Notes: generated by a model not told the origin, from the letters alone. A DNA stretch of 64,000 nucleotides from Takakia lepidozioides (GCA_030704615.1 CM060732.1:74319053-74383052), one strand, 5' to 3'. Positions 43,019-56,476 are shown, counted from the first letter of the stretch. Made by a program: numbers and translations.

Positions 43019-46000
43019 TTACAAGTCATTTACCTCATCCACAATAATGGTCCCACCAGGTGCAAACCCCACTTCTGCCAAAGTCTCCATATCATCCTCC
43101 AAAGGAACTGGCAGGGGAGTGTCCTATATATATGCATCAAAGTAAAATTGTGAGTGCTACTTCTGTTTCCAAAACGATCCAACAAATTCAAGATCAAAGT
43201 TCGGATCAAATTAGGATCTAAGTTGCATGACCAACTATTTCAATGGAACACACAAGTGAGACATGTCTATTAGGTCCACAGGACTCCCCAGAAGGAGAGC
43301 ACACACAAGCTTCTTCGAAGCATCTTGTAACAGTCCCAAATCTCATCTTTAAACAGGACAATTAACTTCAAGCTCTAAAATAATCTAAGCATATGGAATC
43401 CAAGAGCAACCCACAAATTACACAGGTGATGAATGTAGATCAGAGTTTCAAAACAAGAGATGGAATGGTATTCAACAACGTACAAAGCAATTGTGCTTGG
43501 TGCACTCCCGGGGACCAATTTGAGATATGCACCATACATTGAGATTTAGCTCTTGGCAAAGCATCTAACGAACAAGAGGACGTAGCAAGGCATGCCTGTT
43601 CTTTGAAAAAGAGGCGCTGCCGAGTTGCCTTGAGCTTGTATAGGCTCTCACACACAGCCTTCAATCTACCAATCTGCAACCCCTCTTCCACCAAATGGAT
43701 CCAGATGTTATAACATCTGAAATTCAGCCTATGCATGCAGTCAAGGCCTGCAGCAATGCCTGAACCACAAATATACAGTTGTTCTCTACAGAGCAAATTC
43801 TTCTCATTAATGTTGACTAGGCTGGACAGCAACACAAGTTAAGACAAAGTAGTGTTGTAAGGTTGTGAAAAGGTAAATAGAAACTGAAGGTTACACTCTC
43901 ATTCCTTTGTATCTGCAACCTGCGCACTCACTTTGCTACCCTTTTGCTCTACAGTTTTTGCTCTTCAGTTAAAGGACTTGACATTTGTCTAGCAGTGCTT
44001 GGCACTAATTCTCTATGAAAATTCAATGGAAGACCCAGGTATGGTGAAGTAGTAGTAACATGAAGGTTCTTACAGATTGATGGCAAGAGTCCATGGCCTG
44101 TTACAAACATGAGAGGGAGAAGAAGAAAGATAGCAACAAGCGGAAGCATGGCGTGCTCCCATGGGAGCTTGAGGAGTTCATGCAAAGGACCTTCCTAGAG
44201 AAGGCCACTACAACCATTGCCATGTGGGAGGTACACCCATTGAAAAGATGGGTCTCCACATACATAGATTGCACAAGGCTTTATGAAGTACAAGAGTTTT
44301 TCCTCAACATAGGTCTAGACGTCTAGACTCAAGTAAAGCTGATGAGTAAAACAGGCCAGATCAAATATCAACTTCATGGGCCGAGTTTCATGGTTTGTCA
44401 GCACCAAAACCAAGTCAAGGAACATAAAGCACTGACCGTGGTGGAGCTGGGGAGCTTCTTGGTGATGGGAACCCTCTCTCCAATAGAGGAAGCAACACAC
44501 ATGATGATGAGGGCTGGTCCAACCAATAACAAATCGAATGAGCAAACGTGTGGGTTCAAAATGAAGAGAGTTCTCCAAACCGTTCCTTGTCAAGACTCCC
44601 AAGTGTTTTTCTTGTCCATCCAGACTTTCCTCATTAACTTTCTGGTAACTCAAATACCACTCTGAACCATCCTACAAGTGCAGTGGAATGTGATGACAGA
44701 ACCTTTTCAAAAAAGATATAAACAAAATAGACAAACAGAGGATACTCCAGTATCAATGTTTTGTCTGTGCTTCTTAACTCCAGTTGACCATACTACAGTG
44801 TTGTGAATGTCGTACCCTGGGTCGCACATTGAATCCTACAATATTTGGACTGGATTTAATCCAACAGCCTCACCAGAAACGGTGAAAGGGTAAGGAAGGG
44901 CTACATACGGAGAAGGGTAGTGGCCATCTTCTGCGTTTTGCCAGTTGAATATGCGTTGCCTGTTTCCACTGGGATATCGTGTAATATCCTGAGCTTTTCA
45001 AATCTGCAAGTCCACTAATCTTATCAACTCAACGACCACTATTGGTTCAGCAGTAGAAGCTTCCTTTGCAACTTGCACAACTAAACTAGATCAATGCTTT
45101 CCAACAGAACTAAGATAACCGTTAATGCTGCACTATCATGTGAGCCATTTGTTGAAATTTCCTGGTTGATGCACACTAGTAGGAACCCTTTCTGAAATGT
45201 CTGCAACAGGAAAGGACGTTCAGCAATCTAAGGGACCTCAATGCCAGTTCTGCTTCCACATCCTCTCTATACAAAAAGCCAGGGAGGGAACAGCTCACCG
45301 AAGCCACCAACAGCAGACCAACGAAAGCCGTGTTAACATTAAATTGTCAGGGGAAAAGTGTACCGTGGGTGAGACTTCAAAACCACTTCAGTGTCGCTTG
45401 AATGCAGTGTGCTCAGCACGTGGCGCACATATCTGCACATCACAGAAACACAAGAGAAAACCAAACGAACATAAACAATCTCAAACATCACTAAGAGATG
45501 AAAGTGCACTGCAAGCAGGAACAGTCCTCACTGCTGAAGGAATCCTTTAAGAGACAGTTGTATCTGGCGCTGATCTTGTAGTATGTATGCTATTTGATCG
45601 CCATGAGAAAGACAGAAAGAGAAATGGACATCTGCAACACCTACAGGGGGCCCTGAGAGCCATGCGACAAAGTAGTATAACAAGCAAAACCAAATCAAAG
45701 AAGGTATTGTTATGGAGATAAGCTGCCAGACACTCCTCATCCCAACACTGAAGGCTGCTGCGGAAGTCAGGGAGTCTCTAAGGAGACAGTAGTAGCTGCG
45801 CTGATCAGGAAAGGACAAAGAAAACTGGCACTCTCTTTCTGGTACAGTGTACCCTCGGTGTGTGAGAGAGCAAGACCTGATTTCGGAGTCCCTCCTCTCT
45901 CTTGGTTTCACCTGTGGAAGATGTGCCCCAGATGAGCACAACTGTAAGCAGAAGCATTCAGTTGGTCTAGCCACGGGGGATCATAGAAAGTTGACATAGA

Positions 46001-49000
46001 GTTCAATCTTCCTGTGTCTCCAACAGTTTCCACTCCATCTTTCACTACTATACTGGTAGGGAACTAAATGTATGAATCTAATACAACGAGTCCTACCACA
46101 TCCTTGCCCAGAAACATACCAATCAATCAAACAACAGCAGTCCATGCTTCTGAATTCAGACAGTGCCCAAACCTCGGTAGGAACTTGGTCATGTCCAACT
46201 GACAGGTAAAGGAGAATGCTATGATAAGTTGAAAGCAAAATAGAGACAACTGGGCATTAATAAGTTATATCATTCAGTTTAGGTTGACATCACATAACAG
46301 AAATGACACACAGACAAAAAGCATGTTAGAGCAAACTCCACACCAACACACCACTGAATACTTCTCATCAGAAGGAAAGAAGTTGCATACTTGGCTACTA
46401 TTGAGGCTGGTAATTCTGCCGATGCGGGCGATGAGCATGTAGCGTGTTGCAGTCCCGTTTATCGGATCTGTGAGAGGATTCTCAGATAATCGCACGGCCT
46501 GTGTAAATATATACTTTTAAGCTGTGAGGATTACTTGAGACTCTTTCATTTCCCTAGATCATTTTTTGTGGAGTCAGTTCTTCCACTTCCAATCTTGGCA
46601 TGAAACTGCTAGAGGTCTCCAGGTAGATGGCCTCGCATCTCAGTCGCAAGGTCAACTTTCCTTCTGGGGAAGAGCAAAAGGAGTTCGTATTGTTGGAGAA
46701 AGCAACGACTCTCTCGATTCTAGTAATAAAACAGAACACATTTTGACCTTTTGTTGGCAACGAAAGCAGTATGCAAGCACTAAAATTACCTGAAGAGCAG
46801 GAAAACAATTGAGAGCATCCACAGACAGCCAGTCCAAAATCTTATTCCTAGCTGCACCCATCCATTGGCAATCAATGTTCGAATCAAGTTATCAAAGAGC
46901 CTAACCTACACAACTTGGAGGAGACACAGTATACTGTCTGTAGGATGCATTCACATCCCCCTTGAATTGATTGGAAATTCAAGCAGTCCTAACATAAGAT
47001 TGTGTACTGATTTTTGAAGGGCTTTTTAAAATGCAACAAGTGAAGCAGCTGGAGGTTGTGGGTGTACCCAGAATAAGGCAGCGCAAGGATGCAAAAGGAA
47101 CTTGCATGGTCTTTCCATCCTTCGACCACTGGTAATCCTCAAGAAGGTTTGACATGTCCGGATAGAAGATATGTTGAAGGCTATTGCCACTGAGATACAG
47201 CTGTTCCAAGCTGCAGAAATGAACTTCGCAAAAATAAGTGTGGGACCAACATTCTCATACAACTCATTTCAGCTTTACAAATGGATGCCAGACAAGGTGC
47301 ACCCAAAGAATATGTAGTCCACACAGATACAGCATTGCAATGGCTTCCAAGACAGGTCGACACAGCCCAGTTGCCTGGAGCTCTCTCTCCATGCATATGT
47401 GGGTTATTTCACAGCCTAATAAAACACTGAAACTTCCATCGTTGAAAATGCTCATTGCCTTGGTGCATTCAATGCTGCTTTGGCATGGTAACAGAAAATC
47501 ATGAATGACTGACAAAGCAAACAAAAGGCACCTTCGCAGTTGAGAGAGCTTTACAATCTCATCCCAGCTGTTGAAATGGTTGTCTTCCAGATTCAACAGC
47601 CGAAGCGATTCAAACCCTTGCACGAAGGCCCCGTCACTCCCGTTGCAATTGGAGCTCTCCCTGCCCTACCACTCCAGCAGTCAACACCAAGGGTCACTCC
47701 ACGAAATTAGAGCGTATTGGCCAACCAGTATGGAGAGATAGCAAGAAAGAAATTTCATAAATCCAGAGGCAGCTCTGATGTGCATGAGAGCAAGTAGAAT
47801 AACAAGAAAAATTGCCTCAAAAGACACCAAACCTCAGTGCTAAAGGCCACCGCCAATGACTGGGGCTCTAATAAAGAGACAGTAGAATTCCTAGTACACA
47901 GAACAAGACAAAAAGAAATGTTACTGTCACTAGTTCATTGGTGGTACAGATAGGCAGATTCTAGCCTGGGTGGGTATCGTATTTAGGGCCCCCCTCCCAA
48001 TCCAGAGGGTGTTTGAGCCAGACTGGGAAGGTCCCCAGGCCCTTGTGAGGCCCTTGCTGTAGCCTTCTAGCCTTATACACGGAGTATGGATGGACAGATG
48101 GACAGACAGAGGGAGGGAGTGTTTGGATGAAGGAAACAAATATCGAGGGAGGAATGTGAAGGTGGGGTAGAGCTGGGGTGGTTCCTGGAATTGTAGACTA
48201 CCTCAAATCTCTGCAACTTATTTCCACAAAGCGAAAGCTCCTGAATGTTGGGAAGAGATCCTTTCAAGATCTCGACCTGCAAAAATAGAACAAAATGTTA
48301 CTGGCCCAGTCTCTGGTGTGATGGCTGCTGGACTTGCTGGCCAGTCATCCGAGGTACTATCAGGATAGAACGGTAGTTCCCTTAACAGTGAAGAGTGACT
48401 GTAACAGACTGCAAATTGCAACAAACTGATGAGTGAAATTTCTGATAGTAGTTGATCTCTCATGCTAACTCTCATTATTCAATTTATGTGAAGCAAGTGA
48501 CTCTGTTCTGCTTTGCAAAATCCTAGTCCCGTAACACCCTGACACTGCATTTGCTATTGTAGTCTAGTCTATCTGCATGAGTATACCTGTTCCCATGACA
48601 TGGCACAATTGTTGAGCACAAGTGTTGTTAGACTTGAGAGCACCGGCACATGACTATTGGACACAAGCAGGAGGCGGCTGCTGCTTAGGTCTAAGATTTT
48701 GAGTGCAGGTAGCTCCTCACAAATGCACCCCACCTCCTGCAAAAGTACCATCAAACCCAATTTGACACATTGAATGCTATTGTTGTCTTTGGTCGTGCAA
48801 CTAATATTTCAAAGTGCTGAATGGAAAAAACGACACTTGAACAAGAACCCTGCATAAAAATATCTTGCAAGTCTCTCAGTCTACAGGACAATCAGCATTT
48901 TCCCGAACTAGTCAGGGCCAGGATCTATGCCTTACATGCCAGTTGGGTAGGAGGTTCCCAGTGAGATCCAGGTCAGTAATATCTGCAGCATAACATTGAA

Positions 49001-50116
49001 GACTTGTCACCAAGGTGCATGATAAAAAGGGTAGATAAAACTGATTCCATTTGTCATATCGAAAACACGTTTTTGAACAGACCTGAATGGTTCATGATCC
49101 ATCCACTTCCCAGCATCATGTCATGGAATAAAGAGACATTTCTTCAGCCTGCAGTGAGGCAGCTCTATAAGCCATTGATGAGAATGAATGATGTATTGGG
49201 AAAGCCGGAGAAACAAGTGACTGTAGCAGCCAGGTGTGAAAATGCAAAATTGAACTGACAGAGACAGATCAGGGCCTTTACTTGGAGCAACTGTTTGAAT
49301 CTGACCAGGGGGCCCAGCAGAACATACGCCTGCATGGGCAAGGGAGGCCGTTCTTAGCATCTCTAGGCGGCGTTGCCGTTCCTCAACCTGGGCCTTGCCA
49401 ACAAGCTCCACTGCCACTCGCGTCTGCCTCACTGATACTATATACATGTCTTCTGCAACAACCCCTCACCCCCTCTGAGATTGTCAGGTGTGTTTATTAC
49501 ACTCTGTTAGTAACTTCTGGTCATAGTTTGTTGTGTTCGAACACAGTGACCTTTCCCTTGGAACTTCACACTAGTATATGGCCACAAGGCTAAGGGAAGC
49601 CAAGAATATGAGCACATCTCTTCAGAGCAAGTCCTCTGTGTACATCTCTCCCTACTTGTACTTGTACTTCTATCCTTCTCATGCACTACCAAAACTGTCC
49701 TCCAATAAACATCCCGTGTCTGTTGGCATTCTACTGGTAACATTTGATCATCCTGCATCTGCCTATCTCAAGCACACTGCCAGACAACAGAGACGATGAA
49801 TACCCTCTTCAGAATCAGCCAACTGGTTTGCCCTGTATCGCAATGAGAGAGCTTCAAGTAAGGAGACTCCGGGCCGCAGAGTATGGGATCGCACAAGCGA
49901 CCCTGACTGCTCTCTGGCGGTGTCAAAATAGTGGATTCCATTCAATGTTCCATTGTGACGGCCCTGCCCACTATCCCAGTCCACTCCTATCCAAGTGCCC
50001 TGATAGCCTTCCACTGTTCCCACAAATTTGACAGTGCCAGACTGGGGGCCCTTCTCGGGATTTACAGAGTAGACTCGCTGCCCCATCTGGAAGCCAGGAG
50101 CCTCCACAGCAGCCAT
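43019..50116 (-). CDS. TBCE: tubulin-folding cofactor E (CAP-Gly, leucine-rich repeats, ubiquitin-like)
   Basis: Exons: 50116-49804, 49452-49282, 48982-48936, 48736-48587, 48276-48202, 47656-47532, 47210-47068, 46851-46790, 46498-46391, 45911-45877, 45432-45364, about 44960-44905, about 44012-43957, 43673-43596, 43123-43019. The N-terminal CAP-Gly domain reads GTVEGYQGTWIGVDWDSGQG (glycines kept). LRRs follow, for example NITDLDLTGNLLPNW, ELPALKILDLSSSRLLL and LPNIQELSLCGNKLQRFE. A C-terminal ubiquitin-like domain (IGRLKAVCESLYKLKATRQR, then DTPLPVPLEDDMETLAEVGF) ends VDEVNDL. TBCE binds alpha-tubulin and works with cofactor D to build the alpha/beta dimer in the cytosol; in Arabidopsis it is PFIFFERLING. 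The start is the ATG just downstream of a TTTGCAG acceptor, so a 5' UTR intron is likely. The intron after 43596 appears to use a GC donor. Junctions between 45364 and 43673 are not fully resolved. Confidence 0.87.
49577..49622 (+). repeat. short fragment of the LINE-tail repeat in TBCE intron 1
   Basis: ATGGCCACAAGGCTAAGGG followed by GAGCACATCTCTTC resembles the LINE 3' end at about 6825-6865 (ATGGCCACAAGGCTACGGC ... GAGTACAATC). It is short and imperfect. Confidence 0.4.
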
Positions 50117-51480
50117 AGCCTGCAAACATCAGCGTTGAGCATAATATAAGAGGGGGATAATGTGATGTACCAGATGATGTACTAGGTGATGTACCACCGA
50201 CAGATCTGTAGGATGGAATGGATCGATGTTACGTAAGACTTCAATGCTTTCCAGAGGACGACACTGGAGATGCACATGGTCTAGGTCTAAAATGAGTGCT
50301 GTGTAAAGCTCGAACTCGAAAAATTCCATTCTGCAAGCATGTCATCGTAGCACAAGCACTGCTTCAGAGCTTCGATGGCTACGCGTCCGAATTCCCGCCT
50401 TCGCTAGACTAGTAGTTTCTTGTGGGGCATCAGTTTCAGGCAACCACTTCAAACTCGATCAGACATTAGAACTGGCTCTCCGACTGATTGTACTGCACAC
50501 GCTGCGGTGTCTAAGTTGCGCATTCCACCATTGGAGTGATTCAGGGGACAGAGACAATGTTTAAATTCATGTCTCAGACGGAGACTCATAAGCTAGAAGA
50601 GAAACAAACCGATGTCTCAACCACATACGTATAAAAGCTACAGCACCTAGCTGGTAATTGAAAAAGCAAATCCAAGAAAAGGATGGAAAGTAGTGTTGTC
50701 AGAAATTGTACCGAGAAGACAGATCATATACCACGACAGAAAGAAGTAAACAACCGGTTCGATCATGCGGGTCGAATCCAGCTCAATGCTCCCGTCTCCA
50801 TCGCAACGTAGAGGGCTGCCCAACCCCTCTTAAACACAAAACAGAACAACCCAAAGCAGATGCCAGTTTGCACCTACCGAGCACCTATCTCGTCACAAGA
50901 ATGGATCCAACAACAAATTGCACAGGAATTCTGTCTTAGCTCTGCTCAGGTTGTGAGTTCTCTTTTGAGATTCTACTAGAACACTGTTTTCCTTCTGAAA
51001 ACTCGTGATGCTAAGCGGAAGCATTCTCCGAATACCCATACACCGTACTTTATGTACTAAAACCCACAATATGAGAACCTAAAATTGGAAGAGATGACGT
51101 CGGTGTCGTGAAGGACCGCGACGAGTGCCTGGGAGCTCGCTGCAGCAAATGAGCAGGAGAGGCGATCTTACATACTGGTCTGCCTTTAAAGGAACTCCAT
51201 ACTCTTGCATTGTAGCTTAAGAGTGTTTAGCGGGGTTTAATTCGTATCTAGAGATGATTGTGTCTCTGCAGCTGAGGATACTCGTTCGAGTCTGTGTAAT
51301 GACGCTGATTGTTGATTGCCATGAACGAGTTGTGCAACAGCCAGGGTTCAAAGTCTTCTGGGTTTTCTTTCCCGATAACTTGCAGCTCCATGTTAGTTTG
51401 CATGACGTTAGTGGGTTTGGTTCAAGTCAATCGACATGTAGATTAGTAATGCCTCACTCTGTGTGCGTGTGCGTACGTGC

Positions 51481-51528
<48 letters not shown>
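51481..51528. repeat. compound (GT)12(GA)12 microsatellite
   Basis: The GT run covers 51481-51504, directly followed by GA to 51528. It is preceded by an imperfect GTGTGCGTGTGCGTACGTGC stretch. An ORF that crosses it is not credible as a gene. Confidence 0.95.
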
Positions 51529-51756
51529 CTATCCTTGCAGTAATTGGTCTCTAAGCAGACCTATGCAGCTTCTAAACAAAGTACGTGGGGTTGTTGATGG
51601 GGCCTCAGCATACTCGGCCATACGTCTTCTTCCATTGCGGAATCTATCTGCATGGGGTATTTGTAATGGCGGCTTTCATCTGCGATTTCTGGAATTAAAC
51701 CTTGAATGGCTCAAACAACTTGAATTCACACTCTGTAACCGTAAGGCGCAAATCGT

Positions 51757-51870
51757 CGCAAACGAAGCTTAACGTCGCAAACGGATATGTGGCCACATAC
51801 TGCTTACGAAGCTTATCTGCAAACGAAGCTATATGTGGCCACATATCTGCAAACGAAGCTTATCTGCCAG
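51757..51870. repeat. short repeat/palindrome cluster
   Basis: GCAAACGAAGCT occurs at about 51758, 51819 and 51849, with GTCGCAAACGGA and TTACGAAGCTTATC as variants. ATATGTGGCCACATA occurs at about 51785 and 51831 (the second as the perfect palindrome ATATGTGGCCACATAT). The unit is roughly 46-60 bp and lies about 250-350 bp upstream of the SNAP43-like start codon. Confidence 0.75.
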
Positions 51871-52113
51871 GAGCTTAATTGCACAAGACCCTAAGCCGAT
51901 CGAATGACATAGAACTGACTACCCAACGCCTACTGAATCCCCTAGGGTGGAAGTGTGGGTGAACACTCTTTTATGTGGGTCCCAAATGGTTTTGAATTCA
52001 TGCAGTGGAAGAGTGTGAAGAAAATGGTGACACACGAGATAATCAGGTTTGAAATAAGCACTAACCCACGATGATGCAAGTACTGCCAGAGTGGGCAAGG
52101 CAAGCAAGGCATT

Positions 52114-55100
52114 ATGGATATGACAGCATCAGCCCAGGATATCCATGACCTCGTGGAAGCATTTGCAAGTGTATGTTGAGCCTTTTCACCCTTTGTCGAG
52201 TGATTTTTTCTCCTTGCTGTCACCAAATTTTGCAGTGTTTACATTTTTCCTCTCATATTGTTGTGAGGTCTGCATTGTAACTACAGATACACATCCATCG
52301 GGTAGGTTCCTGCAAATAGAGTGTTCACATCAAGGTAATTTTCTGAGGGAGGTCTCACCCTTTGCCGAAAAGTGTCTGTCAGGAACTCATATGCATTTGA
52401 TTTCGAGTCAGGATGCTGATGCTGGGAGACGATTTCATGATGTGTTTTGTGTGTGTGTTGATGGGGACCAGAGAGAGGGTACAGAGCTGGCACATATGAA
52501 GGAGTTGTGGCAGGCACGCAGTTTTACCTTCATCCACGAGGCGCGCCCCAAGGATGTTACACCACTGTTCTTCATGCAGGCCCTTTACTCCGCTGCCCTC
52601 AGTCAGTGATCTCTTCTATCAGATTTCTTTCATAGTTCTCTGCTTCAGGACAGTACACCAGTATGAGTGGATGTCTCTCAGAATGCTTTAGAGGATACAG
52701 ACTGGGTAGTGGGTTATTGAGGTTTCTCGCATAGACATTGAAAGGTGCATTAAAGGGAGAGGGGTGAAACATTTTCTGCACGGATAATCATGAAAAAAAC
52801 TTATTTTTCTGGAGGTCCCTCTGGCCTTTTACTGGTTGGGAGGCTGTCTGTGCATAAGATAGAGAGAAAAATGTGCTTGTTGTATGAGCATCATCCTATA
52901 CTGGCTGTGTGTTTGGCAATGGTCAGGCCACGTGGTGGGAGAAAATTTGCTCACCTGGAAGCTGGGAGGCTTGTACGTACTCTACACTCTCTACGAGACA
53001 CAACTGTTTGAGCCCCGTTTCAAGATCTACTTGTCTCTGGGTAAGGCGCTGACTCAAATCTGCAACAATTGTTTCAAGATCCTCCTGTTTAAACTCGCCT
53101 CAGGTTTTGTGTGAATTTGTTCAAGGCTTGATCTTCAGCTACAGTTGACATAGTTTCCTGCTTGGTTTGCTGGGTTCTGTATGCTAAGACTGTTGCAAGT
53201 ATTTGACCAGCCCATACACAGCTCTGCTGTTTTGACAATTAGAGAGAGAAAGAGCTCATGTAGGCATGCCTCACTTGGATGTCAGCACAGAGGATTTGGA
53301 AAAGCTGCAATTTCTGGTGAGGGAGCTGAAGCGGAGAGGGTACACAGTGGCTTTGAAGGTGGTCCATGCCATGCTCCAGAATAAAGTGTTTATGTTTGGT
53401 TGTGTGGCTGTCAACCAGGGCAGTATAGCAGCTGCCTGTGATAAGCTGGCTGCCCAAGCTGCATCTCGCCTTCAGCATGCTCGTATAAGGCACTGCTCTT
53501 CTTAGCCTCCTCTCCTGTGATGTGTATACATGAATAGAGGGAGGGGGAAGCGCAAGCGCTTTTGGTGATTATTTTTCCATTGGACTGGACCCAAATCAAT
53601 GACGGCAAAGAAACTAAAATGACTCAGGGACAGACGAAGGTCGAGGGGTTAGAGATAGACAAGCATTATAAGTACACGATCATTTATTTGTTGCCTGTCT
53701 TTTGTGCAGATTGCTTTCCAATGTCCCCATTCAGCAACATTTACTTGGGAACCTGGTGAGTGTGTAGAAGTAAGTCCGTTTTGTAAAATTCATGGGTCAA
53801 CGTTACAGAACAACAGGCATAATAGATGTTTGGCTTATCTCAAGGATTATGCACAGGACCTCTGCAGTTGAGCTCTTCTGTGTAGCAAAATCTTGAGGTT
53901 AGACATCTCACCCCTTGGTCTGCATGAGTGCATGCATGTGATTTTACCTATTCAATGGCTTAGGAAGTTCTTGAATTTTGTGCGGTGCGAGCAGGCGATG
54001 GAATTCTCGCTGGATGACGTCAAGAATCTTGGCCGGGACTATTCGGCAGCCAAGCATCATGTCTTCTCAGGTAAATAAGATGTGTGTCTTTTTGTGTCAG
54101 ACAGTCATTTGCTTTCGTTGGCTAATATCATGGTCATTCCTAAAGCCATGCAGATGTATTTGAGTCTGGATGCATTTATTTGAAGTCGATCACATTTTAT
54201 AAGGTGGTTGGAACCAGGCATTGGGTCCATGGAAAGTGGGGCTGTCATGGCAACACTAGCTGAGGAGGAGGGGACACTTGGAGATGAACTGAAGGACGTG
54301 GCAGAAGCTTGGGAGTCCCGTCGCAAATCATTTGTTCCCCGTGAACCCATTCCTTGTCCTGAGGTAAAGTCCAGAGTCTTTATACATGTCACCCTCTCAA
54401 AACTCCACACACATTGTCTAAACTCCTCTAGGCAACTTAACAATTTCTAGTCACTCTTACTAAATGAATTGCACCACTGATTATGAGAAGTATCAACATT
54501 TGGCCCTCTCCCCAGACGTGAGCAGGCATTCTGGAATTTGGAAGAATCAGTTTTTAGTAACGGTGAGGTAAGTGCTGTAGATTCTGTAACACCCTGTTAA
54601 TGGAAGAATGTCAGACATGATCCAAGAAAGCTTTGGTGGATTTCTGTTTGCATGTTTGAGGCACATCAACCATTTTGGAAGCTGACTAACTTGCTATTGT
54701 TAGCTAGCCTGAGAGTCCTTTGACACATAGGCATATAAGGTGTTTGTATCATAGAAGTTTGTGTTGGATTAAGTCTCTTAGTTTGAGAGGAAATTATTGA
54801 GTAATTGATTGGAATACTGTATCAGGAAGTGCCGCCAATGTCACAAAAACGAAAGCGAACACGAGGTCAACCGCAAGGTCAGTGTGCTGATTTGTTGAGT
54901 TCATCTCATGTAATGCTGGGATACTTTCTGCACCTTATTTTGCAGTGCTGGTCCAGATTTTGGCTCAATTAATTTTCAATATAGAGGAGTGCAGGGAGAA
55001 ATTTGAAAATGAGCTGGTTTCTAGTTAGTGTCAGCATAACAGTCCGGCTAACTTGCTCACATTAACAGAAAGATAGACCAGCAAGAGATTCATTATACTG

Positions 55101-55495
55101 AAGTCCGTGTGAAAGAATGATCAATCTCTGGCCTATTGCCACGATGTGGAAGCCTTCTTAACAGGTCAGGATGCAACTGCAATTTTTATACATCTACTGT
55201 GTTCCACTTGCTCAAATTTATAGCCAAAACGTTTTTTACAACAACTGGATCGTAAGGAGAGGCGAGTTATGTTGGCTGTCTAACCAGTCATTGCTCTTGC
55301 TAAGTTATACTAAAGAGTGTTTGGCAGGCCGAAACCACAGACAGGTGATAGAAGTTCGTCTTTGACATATTTGTTGGCTTAACAGGACATTTGGTGCCTG
55401 ATGGTGAGGAGGTCATAAGAGATGCAGTTTGCCAACGTACAGAGGACGAAGTGCTTGCTGATGAGATAGTGGGGCTTTTGGAACAAGACCAATGA
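52114..55495 (+). CDS. SNAPC1: snRNA-activating protein complex subunit SNAP43/SNAPC1-like, 10 exons, complete
   Basis: Exons: 52114-52170, 52412-52601, 52927-53040, 53291-53489, 53710-53755, 53995-54070, 54218-54363, 54523-54567, 54826-54877, 55386-55495. All phases close; about 344 residues. The SNAP43 domain is visible as IHDLVEAFAS, LAHMKELWQARSFTFI, FFMQALYSAALS, KLGGLYVLYTLYETQLFEPR and FKIYLSLEDL. Human SNAPC1 has RVGALYLLYGLYNTQ at the matching place. A helical part follows (VHAMLQNKVFMFGCVAV; IQQHLLGNLAMEFSLDDVKN). The C-terminus is basic then acidic (QKRKRTRGQPQ; TEDEVLADEIVGLLEQDQ). In the nucleus SNAPc binds the proximal or upstream sequence element of snRNA promoters and recruits polymerase II or III. 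Intron 4 appears to use a GC donor (53490). The start was chosen as the first ATG after an in-frame stop (52072); the exon 8 acceptor could be 3 nt further on. Confidence 0.82.
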
Positions 55496-56476
55496 AGCCC
55501 CCAACTTTGTATGCTGGGCTTGTGCAATTCCTTAAAGCTTCCATGCATGCAATGCTTTTTTCCACAGCTGTTCAACATTGAAACTTGCAAAGGTTAAAAG
55601 AGGAGATACTGAAACTTCCAACTAGCATTTGTGAAGAGTCCATGTACAAGATGGTCCTCATGTTCTAAATGTGCTTGCTTCCTCTCTCATAGTCCATGAC
55701 ATGTAAGCGGTATTTTTCATGTTCGGAACATGCTTTGTTTTTTCTCTTAATTCTTTGACACAAAAATATCAAGTCCTTAGCTACAACATATCCTCCTATA
55801 TTCTTTGAGGGTACTCCCCATGAGCCATTTTGCCCACCAGGTGTAGGGCTGCTATAATAACATGCCAAGACACAATGTGCATTGTTGCTTCAGCCCAAGC
55901 TCTGAGAGAGAGAGAGAGAGAGAGCTCATCAATGTCAACCTGTAGCCTTTTGGCCTCCCCAATTTGATTGGAGATAAGGAATGAGGGGATATGTTATATC
56001 TACTGTTGAGTCCTTCATGCGATCGAGCTTCTGCAAACATATCTCTCAGTACCTTCTTCCATCAGTTGCCCACCCTCTTTCAGTTTGCATTTCGATCACG
56101 ACAAACCGGCTCATAAAGAAAACAAACAAGCCCCTTCAATGTTGATGCCCACTACTTACATACCCAAGTCCTCACACTGGACTCCATAGCCTCTGCACAC
56201 TGCTGTTTCTGAGCTTTCCCCTTCCTGCCCAAAGAGCCACTCTGCGTTTTTACTTTTATGTTTATTTTAAATTTTAAATAGTTTCAAGTATTCATGGTTT
56301 CTATTCGTCGTCCATATCTAGGAGATGAACGATTGAGATTCGTCATGTCCTGAAACCCTAGTGCAGCTGGATTAGGGTTTGAGAGGATGAAGAGCGCGAG
56401 AGCGGACGGTCTCTCTCCTTTCAGTGCAGCGTGAGCCGTCGCATCGGTGGTGTGAGTTCTCATTGTTGAGAGCATC
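55496..56476. other. intergenic region upstream of eL14
   Basis: It holds the SNAP43-like 3' flank, a (GA)n run at 55901-55923, an AT-rich patch near 56253-56282, and the telo-box promoter motifs listed separately. No other gene is seen. Confidence 0.5.
56353..56380. promoter_or_regulatory. paired telo-box motifs of the ribosomal protein promoter
   Basis: AAACCCTAG (56353-56361) and, in the opposite orientation, ATTAGGGTTT (56371-56380) lie about 100 bp upstream of the eL14 start codon. Telo boxes are common just upstream of or within the 5' leaders of plant ribosomal protein genes and coordinate their expression in dividing cells. Confidence 0.75.

Larger units (their letters stand above)
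50117..52113. promoter_or_regulatory. divergent promoter region of TBCE and SNAP43-like genes
   Basis: No coding exon is supported. It holds three short near-repeats of GATGTACCA (50162-50195), a (GT)n(GA)n microsatellite (51481-51528) and a cluster of palindromic repeats (51757-51870). The first part (to about 50340) is probably TBCE 5' UTR and first intron. Confidence 0.45.

Noticed and set aside
44093-44665. Two plus-strand ORFs in a TBCE intron
   Set aside because: They are open but lack recognisable domains or transposase motifs, and the opposite strand is equally open. Left as intron.
50760-50780. GGGTCGAATCC resembling a tRNA B box
   Set aside because: No matching acceptor stem, anticodon arm or A box could be drawn around it.
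51254-51772. 172-codon plus-strand ORF
   Set aside because: It runs through the GT/GA microsatellite, giving long CV and RE repeats. The rest has no family resemblance.
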